Positions 25,044 to 33,790 of a stretch of DNA of 64,000 bases are shown one piece after another (position 1 is the stretch's first letter; each line of letters starts with the position of its first letter). The translations under genes were made by a program, and so were the position numbers. Source of the DNA: CAWDMC01 sp963803295 (GTDB taxonomy: Bacteria; Acidobacteriota; Terriglobia; UBA7540); contig CAWDMC010000023.1 in the NCBI GenBank assembly GCA_963803295.1, positions 434,001-498,000 on the forward strand. Reading direction: 5' to 3'. Below the pieces are notes generated by a model, which saw only the letters and a program-made list of their open reading frames with translations, was not told where the DNA came from and did not search any database.

Positions 25044-26462
25044 TCATTTCTTTGCGGACTTCTTATTCTTCGCCGCTTCGGCTCGGGCCAGCACCAGCAG
25101 GTTATTGGCGATGACTCCCAAGGCGACCCAGCGTTCCATGCCTTGGACTCCGTGATAGCGACAACGGCTAAGCCCGTGTCGTCGCTTCAGGGCGTTAATC
25201 CGCCCTTCGCATCCCGTGCGCCAGCGCAGGGCCTGACGAAACCAGCGTTGCTTCTGATGAGCGCGGCGCTTCGCCGACAAGCGCCCGTGAGCGGGAAGGG
25301 CTACCCGTTTCACTCCCGCCTCCTGCGCCGCTTTTTCGTTGCGGGCGGAACCGAAAGCAGCATCGGCCGTAGCCAGGTGCGGTGGTCGGCCCAACAATTC
25401 CTGGTGCCGCTCCAGCGAGGACGGCCAGAGATCTCCGTCCGGCACCCGCTCCCGGCAAACCTGGTAATCGGTGATGAACTGCGACTCCGCTTCCTGCACT
25501 TTGACCAGTTTGCCGAATTCCGTGGGTTTCACTTTCTTGCCTTTGCGAATGCCCTCGGTGTGAGGCTCGAAGAGACTGAACACCTTCTCCGGATAATGAG
25601 TGTCACCTTTCAGTACCCGAGCACCAGTCTGCTCCAGCACCCGCTCGATCAGCTCCCTCATCTGCTTCACTTGCTGGCTCAGTCCCTGCACCCGCTGCCG
25701 CAGCTTGGGCGCTAACTTCTTGGCCTTTCGTTTCCCCGCCGCCACCGCTCTGGCGGCCTCGCCCAAGACGGTGCGGGTGGTGCCCAGCAAGCGGCGATAG
25801 AGCTTCTGCATTTGGGCTTGAGCGTCCTGGCCCAGCTTCCGACTTTGTTGACCGATGGCGAAGACCACTCGCTCCACGCTGCGGCGGCGATCGCGAAAAC
25901 GCAGCTTCCCCACCACCCGGCGGATTTTGTGCAGGGTGCGGGTGATGACGCGCACCCCGTCCCCCAGCAGGCTGCTGTCGGTGGGATAGTGAATGTTGGT
26001 TTCCACCACCGTGGTGTCCACCCGCAACTTCCGTCCGCGCACCACCCGGCGTTGCTGCGCCACCTCCACCAGACGCGCGAGAATGCCTTTCCATACCTCC
26101 GGCCCCAAGGCCTGCGCCAGACGGATCAGGGTCTTGTCATCGGGCACCGCCGCGCAATCGATCCGGCAGAAGGCCCGATAAATCAAGCTGCCCCTTACCT
26201 CGCGGGTGCACTCGGCAAAGCTCCAATCGTAAAGGTGCTTCAACACCAACAGGCGCAAGACCACGGCCGCTGGGGTTCCCGGCCGGCCCCGCCGCCGGCT
26301 CTTGGGCCAGCGTCGGCCCAAGGCTTCTTGCACCTGATCGAGCAACGCTTCATCCTCCAGCACCTTATCGATGCGCCGCAGTTCGGGATCCCACCACAAT
26401 TGGTCTCCATCGGGCAGGATCATTTCAAAAATGCTGCGCTGGAAGTGTTGACGACGGACCAT
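25044..26462 (-). CDS. IS transposase (DDE, ISNCY/IS1202-like)
   Basis: The 472-residue transposase shows a DDE catalytic set: Asp in KLRVDTTVVETNIHYPTDSS (the DTTVVETNIHYPTDS motif is typical of ISNCY-group proteins), Asp in HLATADAAFGSARNEK, and Glu in RTGCEGRINALKRRHGLSR. A helical N-terminal DNA-binding region (RRGRPGTPAAVVLRLLVLKH) precedes, and a Lys/Arg/Gln-rich coiled insert (about residues 200-280) lies between the catalytic halves. It overlaps the DUF6788 gene upstream by 38 bases in another frame, suggesting coupled translation. No internal stops, so it is probably functional. Confidence 0.9.
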   Translation of the reverse strand: MVRRQHFQRSIFEMILPDGDQLWWDPELRRIDKVLEDEALLDQVQEALGRRWPKSRRRGRPGTPAAVVLRLLVLKHLYDWSFAECTREVRGSLIYRAFCRIDCAAVPDDKTLIRLAQALGPEVWKGILARLVEVAQQRRVVRGRKLRVDTTVVETNIHYPTDSSLLGDGVRVITRTLHKIRRVVGKLRFRDRRRSVERVVFAIGQQSRKLGQDAQAQMQKLYRRLLGTTRTVLGEAARAVAAGKRKAKKLAPKLRQRVQGLSQQVKQMRELIERVLEQTGARVLKGDTHYPEKVFSLFEPHTEGIRKGKKVKPTEFGKLVKVQEAESQFITDYQVCRERVPDGDLWPSSLERHQELLGRPPHLATADAAFGSARNEKAAQEAGVKRVALPAHGRLSAKRRAHQKQRWFRQALRWRTGCEGRINALKRRHGLSRCRYHGVQGMERWVALGVIANNLLVLARAEAAKNKKSAKK

Positions 26463-26802
26463 GCTTCCTCCGCGAAGCCCGAGTCGCCTTCCGCGCCCAT
26501 AAACGCTGCCGGTTCAGTTCCGCCAGTTGGCGCAGAGCCTCCTGCAATTCCTGCCAGGCCGCCACCCCCTGGCGCATGCCCTCGGCCAGAGGCTGCGGCA
26601 CGTAGTAACCGGTGGTGCCCTCCGGCCCCCGGAAACTAACATAAAGATGGGGGCCATGCTTGTGTCCCTGGTGACAGCGGCAGCCGGGCCGGCCGCAGGT
26701 GCGATAGGTCTCGGAGAGAGAGCCGAAGAGGGCGCGACGGGACAGGCGGGCGATGCGGCGGAGGAGGTCGTCTCGGCTTTTGACAGTCTTCGTAATCGAC
26801 AT
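26425..26802 (-). CDS. IS accessory protein, DUF6788-like
   Basis: This 125-residue protein has the DUF6788 pattern: LFGSLSETYRTCGRPGCRCH (a CxxxxCxC cluster), GPHLYVSFRGPEG, then a helical LQEALRQLAELNRQRLW. Such proteins are commonly encoded next to DDE transposases and may bind zinc or DNA. The ATG (26800-26802) lies inside the 14-bp palindrome CATAATCGATTATG, and no Shine-Dalgarno site precedes it, so translation may be leaderless or controlled by a protein bound at the palindrome. It is the first gene of the IS. Confidence 0.75.
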   Translation of the reverse strand: MSITKTVKSRDDLLRRIARLSRRALFGSLSETYRTCGRPGCRCHQGHKHGPHLYVSFRGPEGTTGYYVPQPLAEGMRQGVAAWQELQEALRQLAELNRQRLWARKATRASRRKHGPSSTLPAQHF

Positions 26803-26843
26803 AATCGATTATGATAATTAGCACCTTGCGGAGCTCGTGTCAA
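26800..26843 (-). promoter_or_regulatory. putative IS promoter with operator-like palindrome
   Basis: On the minus strand TTGACA (26838-26843) is followed after about 21 bases by TATCAT and then by the perfect palindrome CATAATCGATTATG (26800-26813) overlapping the start codon. The spacing is longer than the usual 17 bases, so the exact -10 is uncertain. The palindrome placed on the start codon suggests autoregulation of the IS. Confidence 0.4.
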
Positions 26844-26909
26844 GTCCAAAATGAAGCGTTCGGACCAAATTCGCGCTATGTCCAACGCAAAAACACTGGC
26901 ACAAACTGG

Positions 26910-26931
26910 TCATTTTTGCACCGAGAAGTAG
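26910..26931. repeat. IS terminal inverted repeat, right
   Basis: Reverse complement of the left end with a single mismatch. It is followed by CTAG at 26932-26935. Confidence 0.9.
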
Positions 26932-26953
26932 CTAGTAAAGCGCGCCGCCCGCA

Positions 26954-27727
26954 CTAGCGGATCTCCACGTGCTCGAAGCCGAGCCCATTGAGGAACGAGG
27001 TTAACGTGTATCGCGCATTATGAGATGCCGCTTCGAGAATGCCGTCCTTGAGAGCCGCCTGGCGAAGCTGCCGCTCGGCTTCACGGCGAACGTCGCTCTC
27101 TAGCTGTGGGTCGGCCGGCACCAGAAGGCCCGTATCCCGGATGTAGACCTTAGTCTTCTGATTGTCGAGAGTGGCTGAGAAGACCTCCGCCGCTGGGATG
27201 GCGACGTGCACGGCGTGCCCTCGGACGGAAACATCTTTGGGTGCCACCTTGCTAAAATCGACACCCGCCACTACTCGGCCGTAACCGATCATCAGCAGGC
27301 GGTCGCCGGTAAGGAATTTCGGCAAAAGACCCGGGTCCCGATTACCTTCCACCACGTTCTCTACGGTGTACATCACCGTTTCCAAGCGCTGCATTTGTTG
27401 CACCCGATGCACGACCACAGGTTCGGACATCGATACGGAGGAGGCGCCCAATCCGAAGCTTGCTCTTGCAAGTTGAAACAGCGCGGAGCCAGAGCGCAGG
27501 GCAATCACTGCGCTCGCGATCAGGATCACCACGGACAGGCCTAAGGCGGCGCCCACGCCCCCGAAGAGGAAAGCCAGCAACGGAGACCGGCGGCGACGAT
27601 CACCGCTCCTCCGTCGCCTTTCGCCTTGCGGGCGGAGAGGCTGCGTGACCTCTTGTTCTTTAGTCGGCAGCGTATTTTCCCGAGGCGGTTTTTCGACTCC
27701 GTCCTGAGTCTGGGTTAAATTGCTCAT
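26954..27727 (-). CDS. DUF4230 domain membrane-anchored protein
   Basis: The 257-residue protein has a long charged cytoplasmic head (Arg-rich RRRRSGDRRRRS at about 37-48), one membrane helix (LLAFLFGGVGAALGLSVVIL region, about 50-72) and an extracytoplasmic domain with TVMYTVENVVEG, RLLMIGYGRVVAGVDFSKV and a C-terminal AALKDGILEAASHNA..LTSFLNGLGF segment that fits DUF4230. The function of DUF4230 is unknown. It begins 85 bases upstream of the mutM stop and reads in the same direction; the IS end lies 19 bases beyond its stop. Confidence 0.82.
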   Translation of the reverse strand: MSNLTQTQDGVEKPPRENTLPTKEQEVTQPLRPQGERRRRSGDRRRRSPLLAFLFGGVGAALGLSVVILIASAVIALRSGSALFQLARASFGLGASSVSMSEPVVVHRVQQMQRLETVMYTVENVVEGNRDPGLLPKFLTGDRLLMIGYGRVVAGVDFSKVAPKDVSVRGHAVHVAIPAAEVFSATLDNQKTKVYIRDTGLLVPADPQLESDVRREAERQLRQAALKDGILEAASHNARYTLTSFLNGLGFEHVEIR

Positions 27728-27836
27728 GGTTCACCCGGCAAGGGAGATCGCGAAGACAAGAACTCCCAATCTTTAGATGAGACCCAGGTGAGGAGGGGCT
27801 GGCGCTGAATGTGCACCATGTGAATACACTCAGCGT

Positions 27837-28712
27837 TCAAACCTGAGGCGCCGCGTCCGCATATCGCGGTCGCCGCTGGCAGCGAGGACAAAAATGGCTG
27901 CTGCGGCCCGCGATGATCAGGCGAGCGATCTTCGTTCCGCAACGGCCGCACGGCTGTCCCGCGCGCTGGTATACACGAAGCTGGGCGGTGTAACTCCCCG
28001 GACGCCCTTCAATATCGATATAGTCTCTGAAGCTGGTGCCCTGAAGGCTTACGGCGTGTTTTAGCACCTTCTTTACGGCGCGATGCAGGCGGCGCACCAG
28101 TTCATGGCTGAGCCGTCCAGGCTCGGCCTGCGGATGAATTCGAGCTTCATAGAGGGACTCATCAGCGTAGATGTTGCCGACGCCGGCGAGGACCTGCTGG
28201 TTAAGTAGCCAGGACTTGATGGCGCTATGCCGGCCGCGCGTGGAACGGAAGAACTCCTCCTCCGCAATCTCCGGAGCATCGGGTCCCAGGCTGCTGAAGA
28301 CCGCCTCGACTCCCGCCTGAGTGAGGCAACGCAGCCGCCCAAACCGGCGTACGTCCCGGTAGCGCAGTTCTTCGCGCGGGCCACTCAGCGCTATCGAAAC
28401 GTGGGTATGGGAATCGGGAGGCACTTGGCTCGGCTGAACCAGAACCTGCCCCGTCATACCCAGGCGGATCAGCAGGTAGCGGCATTCATTCGGGCCGGGG
28501 TTCTTGCCGTTACGCGCGCTAAGTTCCACCGCGATAGCCTTCCCCTTTCGCTGCATGCTCTCGACTCTCCGCCCCTCAATTTCCCGGGCGAATTCATCGG
28601 GAGATCCGCGGATCACGCCCGGATGGCGTACGTCGACTTTGCCAAGGCGGCGGCCGAGAACGCGCGATTTCAGTCCTCGCAAAACGGTTTCGACTTCGGG
28701 GAGCTCAGGCAT
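27837..28712 (-). CDS. mutM: formamidopyrimidine-DNA glycosylase
   Basis: Fpg/MutM removes 8-oxoguanine and ring-opened purines and nicks the abasic site. From ATG 28712 the protein begins MPELPEVETV, the essential N-terminus in which Pro2 forms the Schiff base and Glu3 acts as acid; the 29-residue extension to 28799 must therefore be excluded. K57-type lysine lies in QRKGKAI, the helix-two-turn-helix is around AGVGNIYADESLYEARIHP, and the C-terminal zinc finger is CGRCGTKIARLIIAGRSSHFC split here as CGRCG and FCPRCQ. Length 291 residues is usual. Confidence 0.96.
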   Translation of the reverse strand: MPELPEVETVLRGLKSRVLGRRLGKVDVRHPGVIRGSPDEFAREIEGRRVESMQRKGKAIAVELSARNGKNPGPNECRYLLIRLGMTGQVLVQPSQVPPDSHTHVSIALSGPREELRYRDVRRFGRLRCLTQAGVEAVFSSLGPDAPEIAEEEFFRSTRGRHSAIKSWLLNQQVLAGVGNIYADESLYEARIHPQAEPGRLSHELVRRLHRAVKKVLKHAVSLQGTSFRDYIDIEGRPGSYTAQLRVYQRAGQPCGRCGTKIARLIIAGRSSHFCPRCQRRPRYADAAPQV

Positions 28713-28878
28713 GGGTGTTGTCGGTGCCCACGTTGTGCCGCTTCGTTGTGAGGTTTCTGTCGGAAAGCCTCGCCCCAGACTCGCCTTGCTCAGGTTCAAG
28801 GCAACGAGGCCAAGGTGAGTGGTGCGGAGATATCGGCATCAACCACGGATAAGTGGGGACTGCGCGAAACGGTCTTCC

Positions 28879-29476
28879 TTATCCGATCTGCACAAATTCC
28901 GGGGCGCCTGCCTGCCCGATGCGGATCGACTTCTTGAAATTCTCCAGATCAGCCTCGCTCAATCGCACCTGGGTGGGCCGGTTGACCTTATCCTTTTCGG
29001 TGAAGCTCATACTGTCTATCTTCTCTTGCAGTTTGAGCAAACCGTAGAACAGGTTTTCTGGCCGCGGCGGACAACCCACCACGTAGACGTCAACAGGTAC
29101 GATTTTATCCACGCCCTGCAGCACCGCGTAGGTGTTGAAGGGGCCGCCCACGCTCGAGCAGGCTCCCATAGAGATGCACCATTTCGGCTCCGGCATCTGC
29201 TCCCAGATTCGCTTCACCACCGGACCCATCTTCAAGGTCACGGTGCCCGAGACAATCATCGAGATCCGACTGGCGGGGACTCGGCCGGAAAACCTCGGCG
29301 CCAAATCGAGCCATATCGAAACGCGAGGTGGTGCTGGCGATCATTTCGATGGCGCAGCAGGCCAAGCCGAAGGTCATGGGCCACAGAGCCGACTTACGGG
29401 CCCAGTTGAACACGTAGTCCACGCTGGTAACGATGAAACTCTGCTGATGTTTCTGATCGAGCGCTGTTTCTGGCAT
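28879..29476 (-). pseudogene. nuoB: NADH-quinone oxidoreductase subunit B, one-base frameshift
   Basis: NuoB carries the N2 [4Fe-4S] cluster of complex I. The N-terminal frame (start ATG 29476, GGGAGG upstream) reads FGLACCAIEM and ends its homology at FRPSPRQSDL; the C-terminal frame resumes with MIVSGTVTLKMGPVVKRIWE, CISMGACSSVGG and VVGCPPRPE. The junction GATCTCGATG should be GATCTCATG, so one extra G on the minus strand, about position 29260, breaks the gene. All N2 cysteines (the CC pair, GAC, GCPP) are retained across the two frames. The gene stands alone without nuoA, C or D. A real inactivated duplicate, a sequencing error or recoding are all possible. Confidence 0.85.
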
Positions 29477-29591
29477 TCGCTTACCTCCCGGCCGGGCCGA
29501 TGGCCCGCTGGCACGACACAAGGACACATAACAGTACTATACGATTATACGCCCGCGGCGAAGGCGTTAACCGTGGGAAACGGCCTTGGTC

Positions 29592-30590
29592 CTAATATCC
29601 GAGCGTCTTGCGCACGAATTTCCGGCTGATCTTCCAATCATCGCGCAGAGGCCGCTTCAGCTTGTATCCTTTCTCGTGCGCCAGTTCAATGACGGCATCG
29701 CCCCTGAAGGGGATCGCATGGAGAGCGCGAGCGATGGCGGGGTAATCCATGCTACCTTCGCCGACAGCTTCGGACCAGGTGCCGTCTGCCTTTTGATCGC
29801 GGATGTGGAGGAACACGATCCGATCCCCATAGCGATGAATGAAATCCACCGGGTCCTCGCCACCGCGAACCAGCCAGTTGAGGTCTGGCCCAAGCTTCGC
29901 GTCCGGAATACGTCCGAGGGTACCCCTTAAGTCATGCTCCTGGTTTTCCACCTCATAGGTGTGATTGTGCAGGTTAAGGACGATACCGTGGGAATGGCAA
30001 ACCGCAATGAGCTTGCTGAGCACTTCGGCTTGCGCGTCAAGCTGCTCCGGGGTTTTCGGTGCGGGCGCCTGGCCCACTGAGGTTCCGAAAGTTCGTCCAC
30101 GGAGTTTCGCGACCCGGATGATGATCGCCTCAGCGTCTTCGAGAATCGCGCTATGTTCGCTGCGATTCCACATGTTCGCCTGGTAAGAGGTCCCGAGGAT
30201 TGGCAGGGCGTACTTTCCGGACAACGCCCCGATCCGTTCCACTGCGTCGGCATGACGAAGGACGCTATCCATCAGTTCGAGCGCCTCGATTCCAGCATAT
30301 TTGAAATCGGCGAAGACCTGCTCGATGATGGGTGTGTAGTCATAACGTGGCATGGGCGCCGCGTAGACCCAGGCATGGCCGCCCACAACAACCTTGGTTC
30401 GTTTGGATTCACTCCCGGTTATTGCGACTCCCAAACCCCGCGGTATCGAAGCTGCCGCAGTCATACCTACGAATTCCAAGCCTACGAATTCCAAGAAAGC
30501 CCTACGCGAGAACCGATGAGGGCGGCCTGCCCGAATTAGTGCGTGTTCTCCAGCCGGCATTCCATTCCGTAATTTTGTCTCTGCAATCAT
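29592..30590 (-). CDS. Tat-exported sugar phosphate isomerase/epimerase-like TIM barrel
   Basis: The 332-residue protein has a Tat-type signal (RFSRRAFLEFVG) followed by a xylose-isomerase-like TIM barrel (AP endonuclease 2 superfamily). Segments such as IEALELMDSVLRH, GIVLNLHNHTYEVENQ, KLGPDLNWLVRGG, RIVFLHIRDQ and DAVIELAHEK place the usual metal-binding Glu, Asp, His and Glu positions. The signal region contains a tandem 15-bp duplication giving EFVGLEFVG. AGAGGA precedes the ATG. The substrate is unknown; such exported isomerases are frequent in Acidobacteria and Planctomycetes. Confidence 0.82.
   Translation of the reverse strand: MIAETKLRNGMPAGEHALIRAGRPHRFSRRAFLEFVGLEFVGMTAAASIPRGLGVAITGSESKRTKVVVGGHAWVYAAPMPRYDYTPIIEQVFADFKYAGIEALELMDSVLRHADAVERIGALSGKYALPILGTSYQANMWNRSEHSAILEDAEAIIIRVAKLRGRTFGTSVGQAPAPKTPEQLDAQAEVLSKLIAVCHSHGIVLNLHNHTYEVENQEHDLRGTLGRIPDAKLGPDLNWLVRGGEDPVDFIHRYGDRIVFLHIRDQKADGTWSEAVGEGSMDYPAIARALHAIPFRGDAVIELAHEKGYKLKRPLRDDWKISRKFVRKTLGY
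30466..30495. repeat. 15-bp tandem duplication in a signal-peptide region
   Basis: CCTACGAATTCCAAG occurs twice in direct succession (30466-30480, 30481-30495). It is in frame and duplicates five residues (LEFVG) in the Tat signal of the downstream isomerase-like protein. Confidence 0.9.
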
Positions 30591-30737
30591 CGTATCCTCT
30601 TCTGATTCTTTCTCGGTCTCATTGCTTCTCCGGGAAGATCATATGTCTGCGAGCAGACTGATTCAAGCCCGTTGAATCCCAACCCGACCCATGGGGTGGG
30701 ATCTTACCTCTGCTTGTACTATGGTATCCTTAATTGA

Positions 30738-32834
30738 ATGTGTGCCTTTCCCGTCAAGACCTTAGATCCGCTGGAAGAGCGCTGGCTGGCTTTGCTTGAG
30801 GTGTCGGAATCGATCGCGTTGCATCGCGATCTGCCGGCCTTATTCCACGACCTTTCTGAGCGGCTGCATCGTATCGTGAGCTTTGATTTCCTTTCGCTCG
30901 TGCTCCACGATCCAGCGCGAAACACCATGCGTTTGCACATTCTGGAAGGATCACTGGCTTCAAGCGTGAAGCCTGGGGGAGAAACCCCGCCGGAAGACTC
31001 GCCCGGCGGACTGGTCTGGCAAACTCAAGAACCGTTGATCGTGAATGACACCGGCACGGAGACGCGTTTCCCCCGCATGCGTGGACTTTGGGAGGAGTTC
31101 GACATCCACTCTTTCAGTGTGCTTCCGCTGACAACAGCGCAGCGGCGCCTGGGAGCTCTGGTTTTCGGCTGTGTCCAGGGCTGCCGCTACGACTCGGCCG
31201 ACATTGATTTCCTGATGCAGGTAGCTCGTCAAGTCGCCGTAGCAGTCGATAACGCGCTGAACTACGAGGCGGCGCAGTCCTACCAGCAACAGCTGGCTCG
31301 GGAGCGCGACCGTCTTCAGGTTCTGCTTGAAGTGAACGGGGCGATTGTGGCCAATCTCGATCTGAAGGAGCTGTTTGGCGAACTTAGCGCGGGGCTCAGA
31401 CGAGTGCTTCATCATGAATACACGAGCCTGGCGCTTTATGACGCCGGGGAAAAGACTTTGAGACTCTTTGCCCTGGACTTTCCCGCTGGAAAGGGTCTGA
31501 TTCACGAAGAAATGGTTCTGCCCCTGGACACCTCTCTTCCTGGCCAGGCGCTTACCCGAGGCGAAGCCGTGCTGCTCGATGAAGGTGATCTCAAGCAGTC
31601 GAAGCTTGAATGTGTGCGGCTGGCGGAGGCCGAAGGTCTCAAATCAGGCTGCATTCTTCCGCTGATAACGCGCGATCAGGTGCGCGGAACGCTTACGGTG
31701 GCCAGCCTCCGTCCCAGTGCCTTTACTGCCGGCGACGTCGACTTGCTGAAGCAAGTGGCTAGCCACGTGGCGGTGGCGGTGGACAACGCCGTCGCCTTTC
31801 AAGAGATCGGCGAGCTGAAGGAGAAGCTGGCCAAGGAGAAGCTTTATCTCGAAGATGAGATCCGCACCGAGCATAATTTCGAAGAAATTGTGGGTGAGAG
31901 CGAGGCTTTGCGCCGCGTGCTGAAACAGGTAGAGACCGTAGCGCCCACCGATTCCACGGTCCTCATCCTGGGTGAGACGGGCACTGGGAAGGAGGTGATC
32001 GCGCGCGCCATTCATAATCTGAGCAGCCGGCGCGAAGGTACTTTCGTTAAAGTGAACTGCGCAGCGATCCCTTCGGGCTTGATCGAAAGCGAGCTGTTTG
32101 GACACGAGAAGGGAGCCTTCACTGGGGCTATTGCGCAAAGGATCGGACGTTTCGAGCTGGCCCACCAGGGAACGCTGTTCCTGGACGAGATCGGCGACAT
32201 TTCGCTCGAACTGCAGGCAAAGCTCTTGCGGGTCCTCCAGGAACACGAATTCGAGCGCCTCGGGAGTCCCCGCACTATTCGCGTGGACGTGAGGGTGGTG
32301 GCTGCCACCAATCGCGACCTCGCCACCATGGTGACGGAGAAGCAGTTCCGCAGTGATCTCTACTATCGCCTGAGCGTCTTTCCTTTGACTGTCCCGCCTT
32401 TGCGTGAACGGCGAGAAGATATTCCGCTGCTGGTCCCGTATTTTGCCCAGAAATACGCCCGTCGAATGGACAAGAGAATCGAGACCATTCCTTCCGAGAC
32501 CATGGACGCGCTGGCGAAATGGAATTGGCCGGGGAACATCCGGGAATTGGAGAACGTGATTGAGCGCGCAGTGATCCTGTCGCGTGGTCCAGTTCTTTAT
32601 GTCCCAACGCACGAGTTCTTGTCGGCCCCGCCGGATGGCTCCGCGTCGGGGACTGCGCTGCCCGGAATCGCCAAACTCGAAGATGCGGAACGCGAGCATA
32701 TTCTACGGGCGCTGGAGCAGACCAAGGGAGTAGTGGGAGGCCCGCAGGGCGCGGCGGCGCTGCTGGGCATGAAACGTACAACCCTGCAGTCCAGAATGCA
32801 GAAGCTGGGAATTCGAAGTAGCCTTGTTCATTAA
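30738..32834 (+). CDS. FhlA-like sigma-54-dependent transcriptional activator with two GAF domains
   Basis: A 698-residue enhancer-binding protein. Two GAF sensory domains (about residues 20-180 and 195-355) precede an AAA+ domain with Walker A LGETGTGKEV, the sigma-54 contact loop GAFTGA (in EKGAFTGAIAQRIG), Walker B TLFLDEIGD and the arginine-finger region RSDLYYRLSVFPL. A C-terminal Fis-type helix-turn-helix (GPQGAAALLGMKRTTLQSRM) binds DNA. The layout matches formate regulator FhlA rather than a phosphorylated response regulator, so a small ligand in the GAF domains is likely. The target genes are unknown. It sits between two exported isomerase-like genes. Confidence 0.92.
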   Translation: MCAFPVKTLDPLEERWLALLEVSESIALHRDLPALFHDLSERLHRIVSFDFLSLVLHDPARNTMRLHILEGSLASSVKPGGETPPEDSPGGLVWQTQEPLIVNDTGTETRFPRMRGLWEEFDIHSFSVLPLTTAQRRLGALVFGCVQGCRYDSADIDFLMQVARQVAVAVDNALNYEAAQSYQQQLARERDRLQVLLEVNGAIVANLDLKELFGELSAGLRRVLHHEYTSLALYDAGEKTLRLFALDFPAGKGLIHEEMVLPLDTSLPGQALTRGEAVLLDEGDLKQSKLECVRLAEAEGLKSGCILPLITRDQVRGTLTVASLRPSAFTAGDVDLLKQVASHVAVAVDNAVAFQEIGELKEKLAKEKLYLEDEIRTEHNFEEIVGESEALRRVLKQVETVAPTDSTVLILGETGTGKEVIARAIHNLSSRREGTFVKVNCAAIPSGLIESELFGHEKGAFTGAIAQRIGRFELAHQGTLFLDEIGDISLELQAKLLRVLQEHEFERLGSPRTIRVDVRVVAATNRDLATMVTEKQFRSDLYYRLSVFPLTVPPLRERREDIPLLVPYFAQKYARRMDKRIETIPSETMDALAKWNWPGNIRELENVIERAVILSRGPVLYVPTHEFLSAPPDGSASGTALPGIAKLEDAEREHILRALEQTKGVVGGPQGAAALLGMKRTTLQSRMQKLGIRSSLVH

Positions 32835-32896
32835 TCCAGACTTGCGATAGCTTGCGCAAGTCTTACCTATGCCTGCGTGGCTATGAGGAGGCGAGC

Positions 32897-33790
32897 GTGT
32901 CCGCGAGCGATCTGACTCGAAGGGAGTTCCTGCTTAACTCAGGCGCAGTCCTTGCCGGATCGGTTCTTGCCCCGGCCGTGGGAGGAGCGACTTCGGGCCG
33001 AGTGAGATTCGGCGTTCGAGCTCCCCTGCCGGACGAGAACTTGCGCTCGCGCGCCCTTCTGGTTCAGCAACTCGGGTTCGACGGCATCGAGCTCGGACAG
33101 GAGTGGCTTGACCAGTCCGTGCAGTCGATCGAGAGGCAACTCGAAGGCATTCCAATCGCCGTGAGTGCGATCGTGGGGTCGATCAAGCTTCTGGATACGG
33201 ACCCGAAGGTGCGAGCTCAGGCCGTTGATCTCGATCGAAGGCGGCTCGAAATGGCTAAGGCTCTCGGTGCGTCCGCCATAATTGAAGTTCCAGTTTTCGG
33301 CCCCAATCGCTTCCAGGACCTTTCGCCTAACATGACGGCGAGGGAGATCGAGGAGAGCTTGTTGGTGGCCGGGCTTAAGAAACTTGTTCCAGACGTCGAA
33401 CGGACGGGAATCACATTGTTGATCGAACCGCTGACGAAGAAGGAGACACATTTCATCAACCTACAGAGCCAAGGGGCGGAAATCATCGAGCAGGTCGGCT
33501 CTCCTGGTTTCAGATTGCTCAGCGACTTTTACCACATGCAAATGGAGGAACGAGATATCGGGGAGACCCTCGGCAGATACGGCAAGTACACGGCCTATGT
33601 CCATCTCGCCGACGGAGCGGTTCGCACTGAGCCCGGCTCGCTTCACTTTGACTACCGGCCCGGTTTCCGTGCGCTCAAGAAATGGGACTTCTCCGGCTGG
33701 TTGACGGTCGAATCCAAAGCGAGCGACAACCCGCGCTCCGCACTTGAACGATCACTAAAATACTTGAAGCAACAGTGGAGCGAGGCGTGA
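32897..33790 (+). CDS. Tat-exported sugar phosphate isomerase/epimerase-like TIM barrel
   Basis: From the GTG at 32897, with GAGGAG seven bases upstream, the protein has 297 residues. The Tat motif LTRREFLLNSG leads to a signal ending near VGGATS. The barrel shows FDGIELGQEW, ASAIIEVPVFG, ITLLIEPLTKKETHFIN, RLLSDFYHMQMEE, YVHLADGA and GWLTVESKA; the Glu, Asp, His and Glu expected to bind metal are present. This family includes hydroxypyruvate isomerase- and epimerase-like enzymes. It follows the FhlA-like gene by 62 bases on the same strand and could be under the same control. Confidence 0.82.
   Translation: MSASDLTRREFLLNSGAVLAGSVLAPAVGGATSGRVRFGVRAPLPDENLRSRALLVQQLGFDGIELGQEWLDQSVQSIERQLEGIPIAVSAIVGSIKLLDTDPKVRAQAVDLDRRRLEMAKALGASAIIEVPVFGPNRFQDLSPNMTAREIEESLLVAGLKKLVPDVERTGITLLIEPLTKKETHFINLQSQGAEIIEQVGSPGFRLLSDFYHMQMEERDIGETLGRYGKYTAYVHLADGAVRTEPGSLHFDYRPGFRALKKWDFSGWLTVESKASDNPRSALERSLKYLKQQWSEA

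Larger units (their letters stand above)
24930..26931 (-). mobile_element. complete insertion sequence, ISNCY/IS1202-like, 2002 bp
   Basis: The element is bounded by 22-bp terminal inverted repeats with one mismatch: left 24930-24951 (CTACTTCCCGGTGC... ) and right 26910-26931 (reverse complement CTACTTCTCGGTGC...). Both ends are flanked by CTAG (24926-24929 and 26932-26935), which could be a 4-bp target duplication or, being palindromic, part of the ends. It carries two minus-strand genes: a DUF6788-type protein and a DDE transposase. Both genes and both ends are intact, so recent insertion is likely. It lies between mazG and the DUF4230 gene and disrupts no recognisable gene. Confidence 0.9.
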
